DNA from: JADFOI01 sp965218935
GTDB lineage: Bacteria; Acidobacteriota; UBA6911; RPQK01; JADFOI01
DNA length: 64,000 bases
Assembly: GCA_965218935.1 (NCBI GenBank)
Contig: CBDCMH010000004.1
Coordinates: 1 to 64,000 of the forward strand
Direction: 5' to 3'
Shown here piece after piece: positions 50,593 to 59,509 of the stretch. The notes under the pieces are model-generated. The model did not search any database. It worked only from the letters and a program-made list of their open reading frames with translations, and was not told the origin of the DNA. Numbering within the stretch: position 1 is the stretch's first letter; each line of letters opens with the position of its first letter. The translations under genes and the position numbers were made by a program.

Positions 50593-51402
50593 TCAGTAGC
50601 CGAAGTTCCCCTTTGACCGGCAGTAATGCTCGACAGCATGCTCGATCTTCTGCAAATTGGCATAACGGGAACTGAGATTGTAACTGCTTAATCTCCTGAG
50701 ATTGCTTGGTGAACTCACTCCCAAGTAGTTCGTTATTTCTTCCCATGTATCATTCTGATTTTCAGTGAGTCTCTCGTATCTCACAATCTTAACTCGATGA
50801 CGAACCGCCCAGATCAAGTTCGCATAATGTTCCCAGAGCTGGGCTTGTCGCTCTACCTTGTCTTGAGAGCAAAAATTGATTTTCTCCCACCGAGGGTTCA
50901 GGTCGTCTGCCATCACTTGGTTCTCTGGAATTCTACCCGCCTTCTCACTCCCCCAGCTCGCCAGTGTATAAACCGGGTTCCTTACCAGGACTAACACTTT
51001 GTACCTATAACCCAGCATCGAATCCATTTGATTCAGGTAGGGAATGTTTGCATTGGAACCTAGGACAAGCCCTTTAGACTTACGGGGAACTTTAATCTCC
51101 TGAACTGAAAAACCTTTTCCCTGTGTGTCTGTGGTCAGCTTGCCTTCTTCGTCAACTCTGTTGGGAACCGGTTCGCCCGCCAACAGCTTCTTCCTCATCC
51201 TTGTGAAGAAGACGGGCAATGTGACGACGTCATATTGAATCTCATTGAAACAGAAACAATCCTCTAGCTCGCACAATAACGAGGAAAGCAGGCTTGTTCC
51301 ACTTCTGGGGATACCCGTAAGAACAAAATCCTTAGGTCGCACCATGGCATAGAGCGATGAGAACATCAGATGGATGATTTTTTTTGTTAGTGTTTGAGCC
51401 AT
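50593..51402 (-). CDS. Sulfotransferase family protein
   Basis: A 269-residue PAPS-dependent sulfotransferase. DFVLTGIPRSGTSLLSSLLC is the P-loop-like 5'-phosphosulfate site and VLVLVRNPVYTLASWGSEKA the 3'-phosphate site; VKIVRYERLTENQNDTWEEI follows. Together with the neighbour it would put sulfate at two positions or on two sugars. Its base composition also looks AT-rich compared with the genes on either side. It is divergent from the GT4 gene at 51537 across a 134-base gap without a clear promoter. Confidence 0.85.
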   Translation of the reverse strand: MAQTLTKKIIHLMFSSLYAMVRPKDFVLTGIPRSGTSLLSSLLCELEDCFCFNEIQYDVVTLPVFFTRMRKKLLAGEPVPNRVDEEGKLTTDTQGKGFSVQEIKVPRKSKGLVLGSNANIPYLNQMDSMLGYRYKVLVLVRNPVYTLASWGSEKAGRIPENQVMADDLNPRWEKINFCSQDKVERQAQLWEHYANLIWAVRHRVKIVRYERLTENQNDTWEEITNYLGVSSPSNLRRLSSYNLSSRYANLQKIEHAVEHYCRSKGNFGY

Positions 51403-51536
51403 ATTGAGGGATAATCAATTGATTTTGCGATGCGTCATTTCGAACAAACTCATCTTAATTTCATCTTAACAAACCCGGGCGGAGCTTGGACTTATACGCC
51501 TCCAGGGGTTACCCGAGTCTTGCAAGGTTTGGAACA

Positions 51537-52640
51537 ATGAGAGTTCTAGTCATTTGTGATGTTTTGTTTCCGCAAACGGTGAGCGGGGCGGGTAGGGTTG
51601 CCCGAGAAGTCACTGAGGCCCTGAAAAAAAGGGGCAACGAAATGCAATTTCTCACTCGACAGGTTTCTACCAGCCTTTCGAGAAACCAAGCAAACGATAT
51701 CAAAACAACCTACTACCCTTTGCCGCTAGAGGCCTTTCCTACTCGTTTCCGAAAGATCTTTCGTGAGACCATCAGAGAGTTTCAACCTGACATTGTGCAT
51801 GTTCATCAACCCCTGCCGGCCTTCCTGTTGATTCCATCTTCTTTCCCCCGACCCATCGTCTACACTTTCCACTCCTCCTGGGCGGAGGAGTTCAAGATCA
51901 AATTTTCTCCCTGGCCGCACATTTTCAGAAAGATTGCCAGTCCTTTGTTGGGAAAAGTGGAAAATCGCGTTCTCCACCGTGCAACTGCAGTCACGGGACT
52001 GAGCGGGTTTTCACAACGCGAACTGAAACGACTTTATAACCGGGAAGGGGTCATTATCCCGGGCGGAGTCGATTCAAAACGATTTCGACCCATCGCGAAA
52101 GTGGAGTCGAGCAAAGTTCTCCGCTTAGTTACACTTCGCAACCTGGTCCCACGGATGGGATTATCTCAACTGATCCGAGCCATGAAACTGCTGCCTTCCC
52201 ACATCGAATTGACGATCGGGGGAGAGGGACCCCTGCGAGATGAGCTGATGGGGCTGATCAGCTCTCTGGGCTTGAGTGAGCGAGTACAACTGGCGGGACA
52301 TGTACCGGATGAGGATCTTCCCCTCTTTTATTCCTCGGCGAACTGGTTCGTCCTACCCACTGTGGCACTGGAAGGATTCGGTCTGATTATCCTAGAAAGC
52401 CTTTCCTGTGGCACGCCGGTATTGGGGACAAGGATCGGGGCGATTCCAGAGCTGCTGGAAAAATTCGATCCACAATGGATCATCACGGAACCCACACCGG
52501 AGGAGATTGCCGCCACAATATTCAGGGTGACTGGAAGGCCGGTTCCCTCGCCCGACGATTTGCATCATCGCGTGGCCGAGGAATTTGACTGGAGAAACAT
52601 TGCCAAGCGCTACCTCGAAATGTTCGAGAGCCTGGTGTAG
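51537..52640 (+). CDS. Glycosyltransferase family 4
   Basis: A 367-residue GT-B enzyme and the only plus-strand gene in this part of the locus. It begins MRVLVICDVLFPQTVSGAGR (acceptor-side glycine loop), has FQPDIVHVHQPLPAFLLIPS, VYTFHSSWAEEFK, IIPGGVDSKRFRPIAKVESS, ITIGGEGPLRDEL-like and EGFGLIILESLSCGTPVLGT (EX7E). ATG 51537 gives the usual N-terminus; a TTG 17 codons earlier is unlikely. It converges on a small membrane protein gene. Confidence 0.9.
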   Translation: MRVLVICDVLFPQTVSGAGRVAREVTEALKKRGNEMQFLTRQVSTSLSRNQANDIKTTYYPLPLEAFPTRFRKIFRETIREFQPDIVHVHQPLPAFLLIPSSFPRPIVYTFHSSWAEEFKIKFSPWPHIFRKIASPLLGKVENRVLHRATAVTGLSGFSQRELKRLYNREGVIIPGGVDSKRFRPIAKVESSKVLRLVTLRNLVPRMGLSQLIRAMKLLPSHIELTIGGEGPLRDELMGLISSLGLSERVQLAGHVPDEDLPLFYSSANWFVLPTVALEGFGLIILESLSCGTPVLGTRIGAIPELLEKFDPQWIITEPTPEEIAATIFRVTGRPVPSPDDLHHRVAEEFDWRNIAKRYLEMFESLV

Positions 52641-52652
52641 CTTACCTCGAGC

Positions 52653-52838
52653 CTATTGTCTTTCCGTGTCCCGAGGCTCGTAGAATTCAATCTGGTAATC
52701 GTAAAGATAGGAACCCAGCCACAACAGCAACAAGGCAATAGCGGCGATCAACAACAGCGCAATCAACCGCCTCCGGTTCGCTCTGCGCCGTGAGGGATGG
52801 CTCTTGGAACGTTTGGAGGTCCTTCTCCTGTCCGTCAT
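52653..52838 (-). CDS. Small basic single-pass membrane protein
   Basis: A 61-residue open frame: a highly basic start (MTDRRRTSKRSKSHPSRRRA), one hydrophobic helix (LIALLLIAAIALLLLWLGSY) and a short charged end (DYQIEFYEPRDTERQ). It begins 36 bases after the O-antigen polymerase stop on the same strand. The codon pattern (signal-anchor with positive-inside residues) looks protein-coding, but I do not recognise a family. AGG lies too near the ATG to be a good ribosome site. It may be a small helper of the polymerase. Confidence 0.5.
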   Translation of the reverse strand: MTDRRRTSKRSKSHPSRRRANRRRLIALLLIAAIALLLLWLGSYLYDYQIEFYEPRDTERQ

Positions 52839-52874
52839 CCTGTGAGTCTTCCACGCATTGTGGAAAGGAGTTTG

Positions 52875-54290
52875 TCAGACAGCCTGGGCAAGTGGCTCGG
52901 CCTTCTCTTCTGGCAACTCTTCAGCAACCGCAAGGTGCAGCATAAAGACAAGGCCGGCCACGAGCCAGAAAGGCTGCATAATGCGGACAATAATGAAGGT
53001 GTTGGACCCGATGGCATGGAAAAGGAGGCAGACAAACCCCCCCAGAAATCCAATGGCCAGGCCTCTGGAGAAAGGGTCCTCACCCGAGTAGCGAAAGCGA
53101 TCCAGCCCGAGTCGAAACAGTCTATAAAGTAGAAAGAAAAGAGCCGTCAGGCCCACCAGCCCGGTCTCGATCAGAGTTCGAAAATACTGGGCATCAATGA
53201 AGCTCCACCCCGTCACTCCATAGCCCAGTATAGGTTCCTCGTAAAAAGCCGCCACAGCCCCTTGAAAACTCCTCAGTCGCGCGGAGGTCGAGGTATCCAG
53301 CCGCTGGCCAAAAAGGGTGACCTGACCAACCGTGGGCTCTTGAGTGAAGGTATAGGCAACCCGATCACGAATGGCTTGAGGGAAGATATTTGGAAAAAGC
53401 AGAATGGTCAAAAACATGGCCACCAGGGTATAGCTGATCACCCGCTGGTGATTCAGGAGCAACACCACAGCCAGCCCTGGGATAAAACCGAGATAGGCAG
53501 CTCGCGAGAGTGTAAACAAAAAAGGCACAAAGAGGAAGACAGCAATAAGAAGATAGGAAATCCTCTTTCTGTTACTAGGGATATTCAGAGACAGGGCGAT
53601 ACAGATGAGAATCACAAAGGCCAGGTAGCCCGCAAAAGTATTGGGTTCGGGGCTTTCACCTTCGAAGGGGGCCGTTACGCGTCCCCCGCCAGGGATCTGA
53701 GCAACACCGATAGCACCCACGATAAGAGCCGTTACAAGGACCGCAAGCCAATATCTGCGCACCTGTTTCTGGTCCTCAATGCTGTTGATGACCAGAAAGA
53801 AGAGGACAAAGTACTGGATGTACTTGAGCACAAAAAGGCTTCCGGTCATCAACTCGACCCGTCCGGCCGCTATCCCGATCAGGGTAGAGAGGAAGCACGC
53901 GAAGGCGTACAAAAGCATGGGGGTATTGAGGGGTGTTTTCTTGAAAATTCCCAATTCCTTGTAAAGGGCACTTTTCATCAACCAGGAAACTGCAATGATC
54001 ACCAGCAAAAAATCGTCGAAACGAAAGGTGACGCCCCTTCCCAACGTGCCCCCTGTTGTAGCCAATCCACCGACGCCAAATTCAGGGGAGAGCAACATGG
54101 AACAGATCAGTAAATAGATGGCGATCTTGGTTTTGAAGAAAACAAGAACGGCGATCGCAATCGCCAACCCGATCAGAATGCCCGTGCTGGTCTCGAGCTG
54201 GGAGACCAGGAGGGCGGCCACGCAGAGCATTGCCCCCATCAAAAGCAGCAGGAACACTCCAAATGGATTGGCGCCAGTCTCCAGTCTCAT
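52875..54290 (-). CDS. O-antigen ligase/polymerase family protein (Wzy-like)
   Basis: A 471-residue polytopic protein with about eleven membrane helices. Family features include TPLNTPMLLYAFACFLSTLI, FEGESPEPNTFAGYLAFVIL, LFTLSRAAYLGFIPGLAVVL (the RAAYL segment) and the long periplasmic loop TLFGQRLDTSTSARLRSFQG, AVAAFYEEPILGYGVTGWSF. This is the Wzy_C/O-antigen ligase pattern. In this context a polymerase joining repeat units in the periplasm is likelier than a lipid A ligase, but sequence alone does not decide. It follows the BY-kinase gene by six bases. Confidence 0.85.
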   Translation of the reverse strand: MRLETGANPFGVFLLLLMGAMLCVAALLVSQLETSTGILIGLAIAIAVLVFFKTKIAIYLLICSMLLSPEFGVGGLATTGGTLGRGVTFRFDDFLLVIIAVSWLMKSALYKELGIFKKTPLNTPMLLYAFACFLSTLIGIAAGRVELMTGSLFVLKYIQYFVLFFLVINSIEDQKQVRRYWLAVLVTALIVGAIGVAQIPGGGRVTAPFEGESPEPNTFAGYLAFVILICIALSLNIPSNRKRISYLLIAVFLFVPFLFTLSRAAYLGFIPGLAVVLLLNHQRVISYTLVAMFLTILLFPNIFPQAIRDRVAYTFTQEPTVGQVTLFGQRLDTSTSARLRSFQGAVAAFYEEPILGYGVTGWSFIDAQYFRTLIETGLVGLTALFFLLYRLFRLGLDRFRYSGEDPFSRGLAIGFLGGFVCLLFHAIGSNTFIIVRIMQPFWLVAGLVFMLHLAVAEELPEEKAEPLAQAV

Positions 54291-54296
54291 CGCCGA

Positions 54297-55874
54297 TCAC
54301 CCATCGTCCGTGAGCTTCATCACATCTTCCATTTCGTCATCGGCAGAGGGCGATTGGGGGCGCTTCCTGGAGGATCGTTGAAAGACTTTGAAGACTTTTC
54401 GCGCACGCTGTTGGCGGAGGAAATCCGAAAATCGGTCACTCAGTTCACCCAGATATCCAAAAGAGGATTCGGCGGGAGGGGCTTCTTCGTATTTATACTT
54501 ATAGCCATAGTAGGGGTAATCGCGGGTGTAGTAAATTTCTGACTCGATATCGTTCATCATGAGCCCCACCACATTTCCGCCAACGGCCTGCAGTCTACTC
54601 TTGGTTCGGTTAACCACTTCGCGTCCGACTCGGCCAATCTGATAGGTAATCAGGGTTGCCTCGATTCCGGGGGTCAACTGGGAGGCTTCGGCCACCGGAA
54701 GCACGGGAGCAATGTCCACGATGATGATGTCGTACATCTCACGCATTTCCGAAAGGACCCCGCTCATCTTGTCCAGGTTCAAGAGCTCAGCCGGGCTATC
54801 CACCCTTCTCCCCGCGGTGAGCAGGTAAAGATACTCAAGCCCCGGATTCATGTGGGAATTCTTCAATCCAAATTTACCCAAAATCAAGTCATCGATGGAC
54901 TTGGTGGCGCTTTCCCATTCGGTGACTCCCAGAAGCACCTCCGATAATCCAGGAGTTTTCGTCAATCCAAACACTCTGTGCACCTGGGGACGCCGCAAGT
55001 CGGCGTCGATCAGGAGTGTTTTATAGCCGGCCTGGCCAAAAACAACCGCCAAGTTGCAAGCCGTGTTGGTCTTGCCCTCCTGCAAAACCGAGGAGGTCAC
55101 CATGAGGGTCTTCCAGTCATTTCTCTTGAGCATGACCTCAAGCTGGGCACGCACGGAACGGAAGGCCTCGGAGACGGGTTCCTGGGGAGCGAAATGAGTG
55201 CAGAGAGTGGACATCCGGTCGATTTCCCCGGAGGTGACCTCGCTCCCCATCTCGTCGACCAGCAGATTCTCCCTCACCGGTTCCGGGTCCACATGAGGAA
55301 TCACCCCAAAAACCGGAAGCTCGACGTAGCGCTCAACGTCGTCGATGGTCCCAATCGAGGTGTCCATGGATTCAAAAATCACGGCAAAAACACCGCCCAG
55401 GATCATTCCAATAAGCAGTCCAGCCAAGGATTTCAACAATCTCGAGGGCTGAGGCAAAAGTTCAGCCGAGCTGGCCTGCTCGACAACAGTGACCTCCTTG
55501 ATCTCACTGGCCTTCTGAATTTCTGCATCCTGCAGCCTCCTCTGAAAAAGATTGAGGACGTCGGTCTTGAGAACGACCTCCCTCTCCAAGGCTCCAAGCT
55601 CGCGGGTAATTTCAGGAACGGTTTCCAATTGATTCCGACGTTCCAGCAAATTGCGGCGATTCTCGATCAACTCATCCTGGATAGTCTGATAACCTTGAAG
55701 CAAACTGGAGATGATTTCCCTGCCGCTTGCCTCCAGCTCTTCGGTCTCGAGGATCTTCTGCTGGACTTCCCTCGACTCCTCCGTGCGGTAGCTCAAGAGT
55801 TGACGCAGTTCACTTTTTAACTGGTTGATGTCTTCAATCCGCTGCAAGACCTGCTCTTCCAATCGATAAAGCAT
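54297..55874 (-). CDS. Bacterial tyrosine kinase / polysaccharide co-polymerase, C-terminal part
   Basis: A 525-residue open frame. A long coiled coil (LEEQVLQRIEDINQLKSELR onward) and the GNVR-type region lead to one membrane helix (LAGLLIGMILGGVFAVIFES), then a BY-kinase domain: Walker A VTSSVLQEGKTNTACNLAV, A' LLIDADLRRPQVHRVF, Walker B IIIVDIAPVLPVAEA, and a Tyr cluster (YYTRDYPYYGYKYKY). Wzc proteins have two membrane helices and an N-terminal Wzz part, missing here. The in-frame stop at 55881-55883 separates this frame from that missing part, so this is probably a truncated Wzc. The kinase part looks intact. Confidence 0.8.
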   Translation of the reverse strand: MLYRLEEQVLQRIEDINQLKSELRQLLSYRTEESREVQQKILETEELEASGREIISSLLQGYQTIQDELIENRRNLLERRNQLETVPEITRELGALEREVVLKTDVLNLFQRRLQDAEIQKASEIKEVTVVEQASSAELLPQPSRLLKSLAGLLIGMILGGVFAVIFESMDTSIGTIDDVERYVELPVFGVIPHVDPEPVRENLLVDEMGSEVTSGEIDRMSTLCTHFAPQEPVSEAFRSVRAQLEVMLKRNDWKTLMVTSSVLQEGKTNTACNLAVVFGQAGYKTLLIDADLRRPQVHRVFGLTKTPGLSEVLLGVTEWESATKSIDDLILGKFGLKNSHMNPGLEYLYLLTAGRRVDSPAELLNLDKMSGVLSEMREMYDIIIVDIAPVLPVAEASQLTPGIEATLITYQIGRVGREVVNRTKSRLQAVGGNVVGLMMNDIESEIYYTRDYPYYGYKYKYEEAPPAESSFGYLGELSDRFSDFLRQQRARKVFKVFQRSSRKRPQSPSADDEMEDVMKLTDDG

Positions 55875-55880
55875 CGGATC

Positions 55881-56696
55881 TTAGGTTTCGCCAAGTACCG
55901 GAGAAAAGGCCCAGTACTCATCGACACTGGGTATCAACTCCAACTGCTGCATTCCCTTGTCCAGATTGGCTATTTGTCGACCCAGACCCTCGATCTGCTC
56001 CTGGATGTCTCCACCTACTGAGACATTCAGGGCCAAGACCATCCGATAATCTCTCTTGAACTCTTCCAATGTCTGTTCCGACCCACTCAGCTCTTGCTCA
56101 GTCTGTTCGATTCTGGCTTGGATGAACTGTACCGCCTCTCTGACCTGGCTATTTCTCTCGGCAATGTTGTAATCGACAAACGCCGCAGCCGTATAGTTGG
56201 TGATATCGACGGCCAGTTCTTGGGAGGAGGCTCCGCGGCCAGAATACCCACAGCATCGCTTTCTCCCTTCCGTTCAGCCTCGACATCCATGCTGTCTATC
56301 AAATTGACGAGCTTCGGATCGCTACGAACCCTTCGATCTACTACAAGCGTTGTCGTCCACCTCCCCTCCATTACCCAGCACTGATTTGAACGCCTGGCAA
56401 TTGACGGTCTAACCCGGCAAGACGCAAGGCCACACGCCCTTTGAATCCTCTGACTGGTGATGACCGGTGATTGGGTGGCGATCGCTTGTCCCCCTGAGGA
56501 CCAATAGAGAGCCTTGACCAGAAGTGCCTGCATATTGGCCGAGACCGGTAGTGGATCTTCACCAACGATTCGGCTTCGTAGATGGGGGGTGGGTTTGGGC
56601 TCAATAAATAGGGTCAAGGCTCCGACCAAAACCGGAGGTATCATGAGGATCCACTTGCAGCGACGCGTAACCCGAAAGATGTCTGGAAGTATTTAA
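55881..56696 (-). pseudogene. Decayed N-terminal half of the Wzc/Wzz chain-length protein
   Basis: Read across frames this region spells a Wzz-type N-terminus: PDIFRVTRRCKWILMIPPVL and VGALTLFI (first membrane helix), then PPIYEAESLVKI in another frame, STTGLGQYAGTSGQGSLLVL in a third, GGQAIATQSPVITSQRIQRA in a fourth step, and VALRLAGLDR. The frame then becomes clean (ELAVDITNYTAAAFVDYNIA to VDEYWAFSPVLGET) and stops at TAA 55881-55883, in the same frame as the kinase gene downstream. At least four frameshifts and one stop are needed. Real decay or a low-quality stretch of sequence are both possible. Confidence 0.75.
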
Positions 56697-56949
56697 TTCA
56701 CAGTCGGCCATCGGCCTCTTGAGTCTACCTGATTCCGAACAGAAACACGGTGTCGCGAAGCAGTCCCAGCACTCGGGGAGATGGCCGCTACGACATCCGA
56801 AAACTTGGCAAACTATACGTCGTGGGATAAAGATCACATCGTTACTTTCGAAAGATGGGGGTCTGAGCAAAGTCGGCTTCCTGCATCAGACTCTTCATAT
56901 CCAGCTCCAGGACTTCGGGCTGATCGGGATCCCCTCGGGCGATATCAGA

Positions 56950-57820
56950 TCACTATCGCGCCAAGCCTGTAGCGTGAAGCTGCCGGCTCTCGAAATCACT
57001 TCCATCAGTGAGATGGTTCGCTGGCTGTTTCCACGACTCCTGGACCATTGACCTCACCAAACACATAGTAAGTGTTGGCCCCAATTTCCTTGCCAGGTGA
57101 ACCCGGACAAGGTCGCCAGGGTTCACCACCGGATCTCTGGTTTTCATCCCCTTCGAAGATCTACGTCCGACAAATTTTGAAAGGCCACTTCTCCTGAGAC
57201 ACGATTGATCTGAATTCGGGTCATGTTGGCTTGTTCGGTAAAAACCTCCATGCTCAATGCTAAATTCCAAAGCCGAATGGCGGCCCTTTAGGGAGTATCG
57301 AATCAAGCTCCCTGACCAGCGGCCACTCCAACCGCTAGTGGCACCCAACGGATAGGCCCGACCTGGAGTCTGTATTGGTCAATCACCACCTGAACGACAG
57401 GCTCGCGAAAGTACTATCAATGATCTCAGTACTGGATGAGGCGTTTTAAATCGGCCGGAGACAGTCCTTGAACCTTGAGGTTGAGGTCGATCACGAACGG
57501 CACAAAAATCGTCCCGTGCTCGGCCACCCGAACCGTCGTATCTTCGACATTCAGGCCGGTCGAGGCGGCTAATGTGCAGCAGAACGTTGTGTGGAATTCG
57601 AGGCTCCGTTGATCTGATCGGCCCCGGCAAAGTGACATGGACCGCGGACCGAAGCTTGCTGATGCTTCCTGGGGAAAGACTGTAAGGTGAAGAGTCGACG
57701 TACCCATCGGAGACCCAAACGAAAGGATCAGGGTTGAGAAGGCCAGCGTTCTCACTGGCACGATCTAGTGCCCTATCTTTATCTCCACAGTGGAACCTGT
57801 ATCCGGTAACGGGCAAGGAA
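56950..57820 (-). pseudogene. Decayed polysaccharide export protein (Wza-like)
   Basis: Pieces of an outer-membrane polysaccharide exporter are scattered over three frames: DPFVWVSDGYVDSSPYSLSP, HGTIFVPFVIDLNLKVQGLS, PADLKRLIQY, YFREPVVQVVIDQYRLQV, AYPLGATSGWS, MTRIQINRVSGEVAFQNLSD, NPGDLVRVHL, GANTYYVFGEVNGPGVVE and EVISRAGSFTLQAW. The order (poly-export domain, then SLBB-type repeats) is that of Wza. Many frameshifts break it. It lies directly upstream of the broken Wzc, the normal operon order. Confidence 0.7.
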
Positions 57821-57955
57821 AATATTTCGAGTACGCTACCACCCCTTCCTCGTAAATCCTACCTTAAGGAACCGACATCGAAGGCGGGCCCTAATGGTCT
57901 GCAGCGCCCCGGCTCAAAACGGAAAACCGAAGCCCTTGCAAACTCTTCCGGCTGA

Positions 57956-57972
57956 GCCGCTCTGAGAGCGGC
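57956..57972. repeat. GCCGCTCTGAGAGCGGC palindrome, second copy
   Basis: The same core as at 2538-2556, here between the decayed wza and the HD-GYP gene. A related dyad CGTTCTCAGAACG follows at 58012-58024. The 57820-58060 interval shows no gene. Confidence 0.6.
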
Positions 57973-58060
57973 CTCTACAATTTCGGAATTCCGGGTTTAG
58001 GTTTGTAGCGTCCGTTCTCAGAACGAACAAGATCGCAGATAAAGGTCGGAATGATGGGAA

Positions 58061-59278
58061 CTAGCTTGTGGCCGGCAACTGATGGTAAGTAATCGCTTTG
58101 TTGATGTGTCGGGAAGGATTGTCTCTCAGATCAAGTTCGGGCTGGTCCTGGAAAGGTTTTCCCTTCTCGTCATAGAGCATTCTGAGCTTGGGGCGCATTA
58201 GATTTGTCTCGTGGACTTCGATAACTTTCCCAATCTCTCCTGTGTTCAGGAGAACGTATTCATTGTAGGGATACAGAGAAAAACATTTCAGCAAAGCCTT
58301 GACGATGCGACCCTCAAAACGTTGATGGGGTCCCGAGGTCAATTCGTGAAACAGTCGGTACCCCGTCATGGCTCTTCGATAGGGGCGCTCATGGATGCAG
58401 GCCTCCAGGACATCCACAATGCCCAATATCTTGGCCTCTTCCCGGATGTCTTTTCCCTTGAGTCCCAGGGGAAATCCCGTCCCATCCTCACGCTCGTACA
58501 CCTGCCTCACTGTTTGAACAAGCCAGTCGTACTCAGAGCCCAGCTTCTGTAGAATCTCGGCGCTGTAAACAGGCCGATTCCGCACTTCCTGATCCACCTT
58601 TCCGCGCTCGTGTATCAGACGCCTGGAGAGCTTCACCACTCCAATCTCGTGCAAAAGTACCGCCAGACCCACCTTCATTTTCCTTTCCTCACTACAATTC
58701 AAGCTCCGGGAAATCCGCAATCCCAAGATGGCCACATTCACACAATGCGTGCTCACGGCAAACTCCTGTATTCTGTCCGTCGCCGCAAGAAGCAGGCTGG
58801 AATCTTTGGAAATTAAATCGTCCATTCGCTGAACCACCTGCTTCACTTCTTCCACATCGGGAGGCTGGTCCTTCTCGGCCAGGAAGATCGATTCCAAGAC
58901 CAGGCCCGTCGCTCTTTCGTAAAGTTGGGTGCTTTCGCCGTCAGCGACCTCTCCTGGCATCTCTCTGTTGCCTGCCAGATCGCCTTCCAGGAAGTCCCCA
59001 GAATCAAAATTGTTCAGCTCTTCTTCGGAAATTTTGTCAGGAAGCCAGGTTTCACTTGTGCTTATGGGTCGCTCCGGAGTCGGTTGCTCTGGAGTGGCTT
59101 GCTGCTGCGAGGATCTGGCACGGAATTCATCCAGAATATCCTCAATCCCCTCAACGGGGTTGGGCTTAGAATTCAGTGTCTTCCGTGAACCCAGTTTCTG
59201 GCGGTACTCTGCCAGATACTGCTCGATCTTCTCTTCTTTCCACTGGCGGTCTTCTTTGGTATTTCCCTCCACCATCAC
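58061..59278 (-). CDS. Degenerate HD-GYP domain protein
   Basis: A 405-residue protein. The N-terminal 150 residues are hydrophilic and poorly conserved (Gln/Pro/Glu-rich). An HD-GYP-type helical domain follows: VSTHCVNVAILGLRI, VGLAVLLHEIGVVKLSRRLI, PVYSAEILQKLGSEY, QVYEREDGTGFPLGLKGKDI and ILGIVDVLEACIHERPYRRA. The HD pair is HE, the HHExxDGxGYP motif is VYEREDGTGFP, so key metal ligands are altered. It probably binds a ligand or protein rather than cutting cyclic di-GMP. It may regulate glycan production; the link is by location only. Confidence 0.75.
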   Translation of the reverse strand: MMVEGNTKEDRQWKEEKIEQYLAEYRQKLGSRKTLNSKPNPVEGIEDILDEFRARSSQQQATPEQPTPERPISTSETWLPDKISEEELNNFDSGDFLEGDLAGNREMPGEVADGESTQLYERATGLVLESIFLAEKDQPPDVEEVKQVVQRMDDLISKDSSLLLAATDRIQEFAVSTHCVNVAILGLRISRSLNCSEERKMKVGLAVLLHEIGVVKLSRRLIHERGKVDQEVRNRPVYSAEILQKLGSEYDWLVQTVRQVYEREDGTGFPLGLKGKDIREEAKILGIVDVLEACIHERPYRRAMTGYRLFHELTSGPHQRFEGRIVKALLKCFSLYPYNEYVLLNTGEIGKVIEVHETNLMRPKLRMLYDEKGKPFQDQPELDLRDNPSRHINKAITYHQLPATS

Positions 59279-59343
59279 TTCTTCCCTAGTATCTTAAACC
59301 TATACAAGTGTAACAAATCTCAGGAGTTTCGGGAACATCAAAG

Positions 59344-59497
59344 CAATTTCAAATTCTTAAATCCCAAATTCCAAACAAGTTTCTAATTTCTGGAAGTAAA
59401 TACCAACAATCGCTGAGTGTGGTCACTGACTGTTCGAAACATTCAAATCTCCAATTGCTTCGAATTTGGAATTTGGGATTTAGGATTTTGAATTTAT
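59344..59497. repeat. AATTTGGAATTTGGG-type inverted repeat before gmd
   Basis: AAATTCTTAAATCCCAAATT at 59348 onward and GAATTTGGAATTTGGGATTT at 59460 onward form an imperfect inverted repeat, ending 13 bases before the gmd start. The spacer (about 85 bases) shows nothing. The same repeat words flank rmd on the other side and the tyvelose-type epimerase at 4.1-5.3 kb. Confidence 0.7.
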
Positions 59498-59509
59498 AAT
59501 GACTCTTCA

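Noticed and set aside
53262..54113. A 283-codon plus-strand frame.
   Set aside because: It lies opposite the O-antigen polymerase and shows only polar low-complexity sequence.
56087..56644. A 185-codon frame as a separate protein.
   Set aside because: It crosses Wzc pieces in the wrong frame for much of its length; only its first part is real Wzc sequence.
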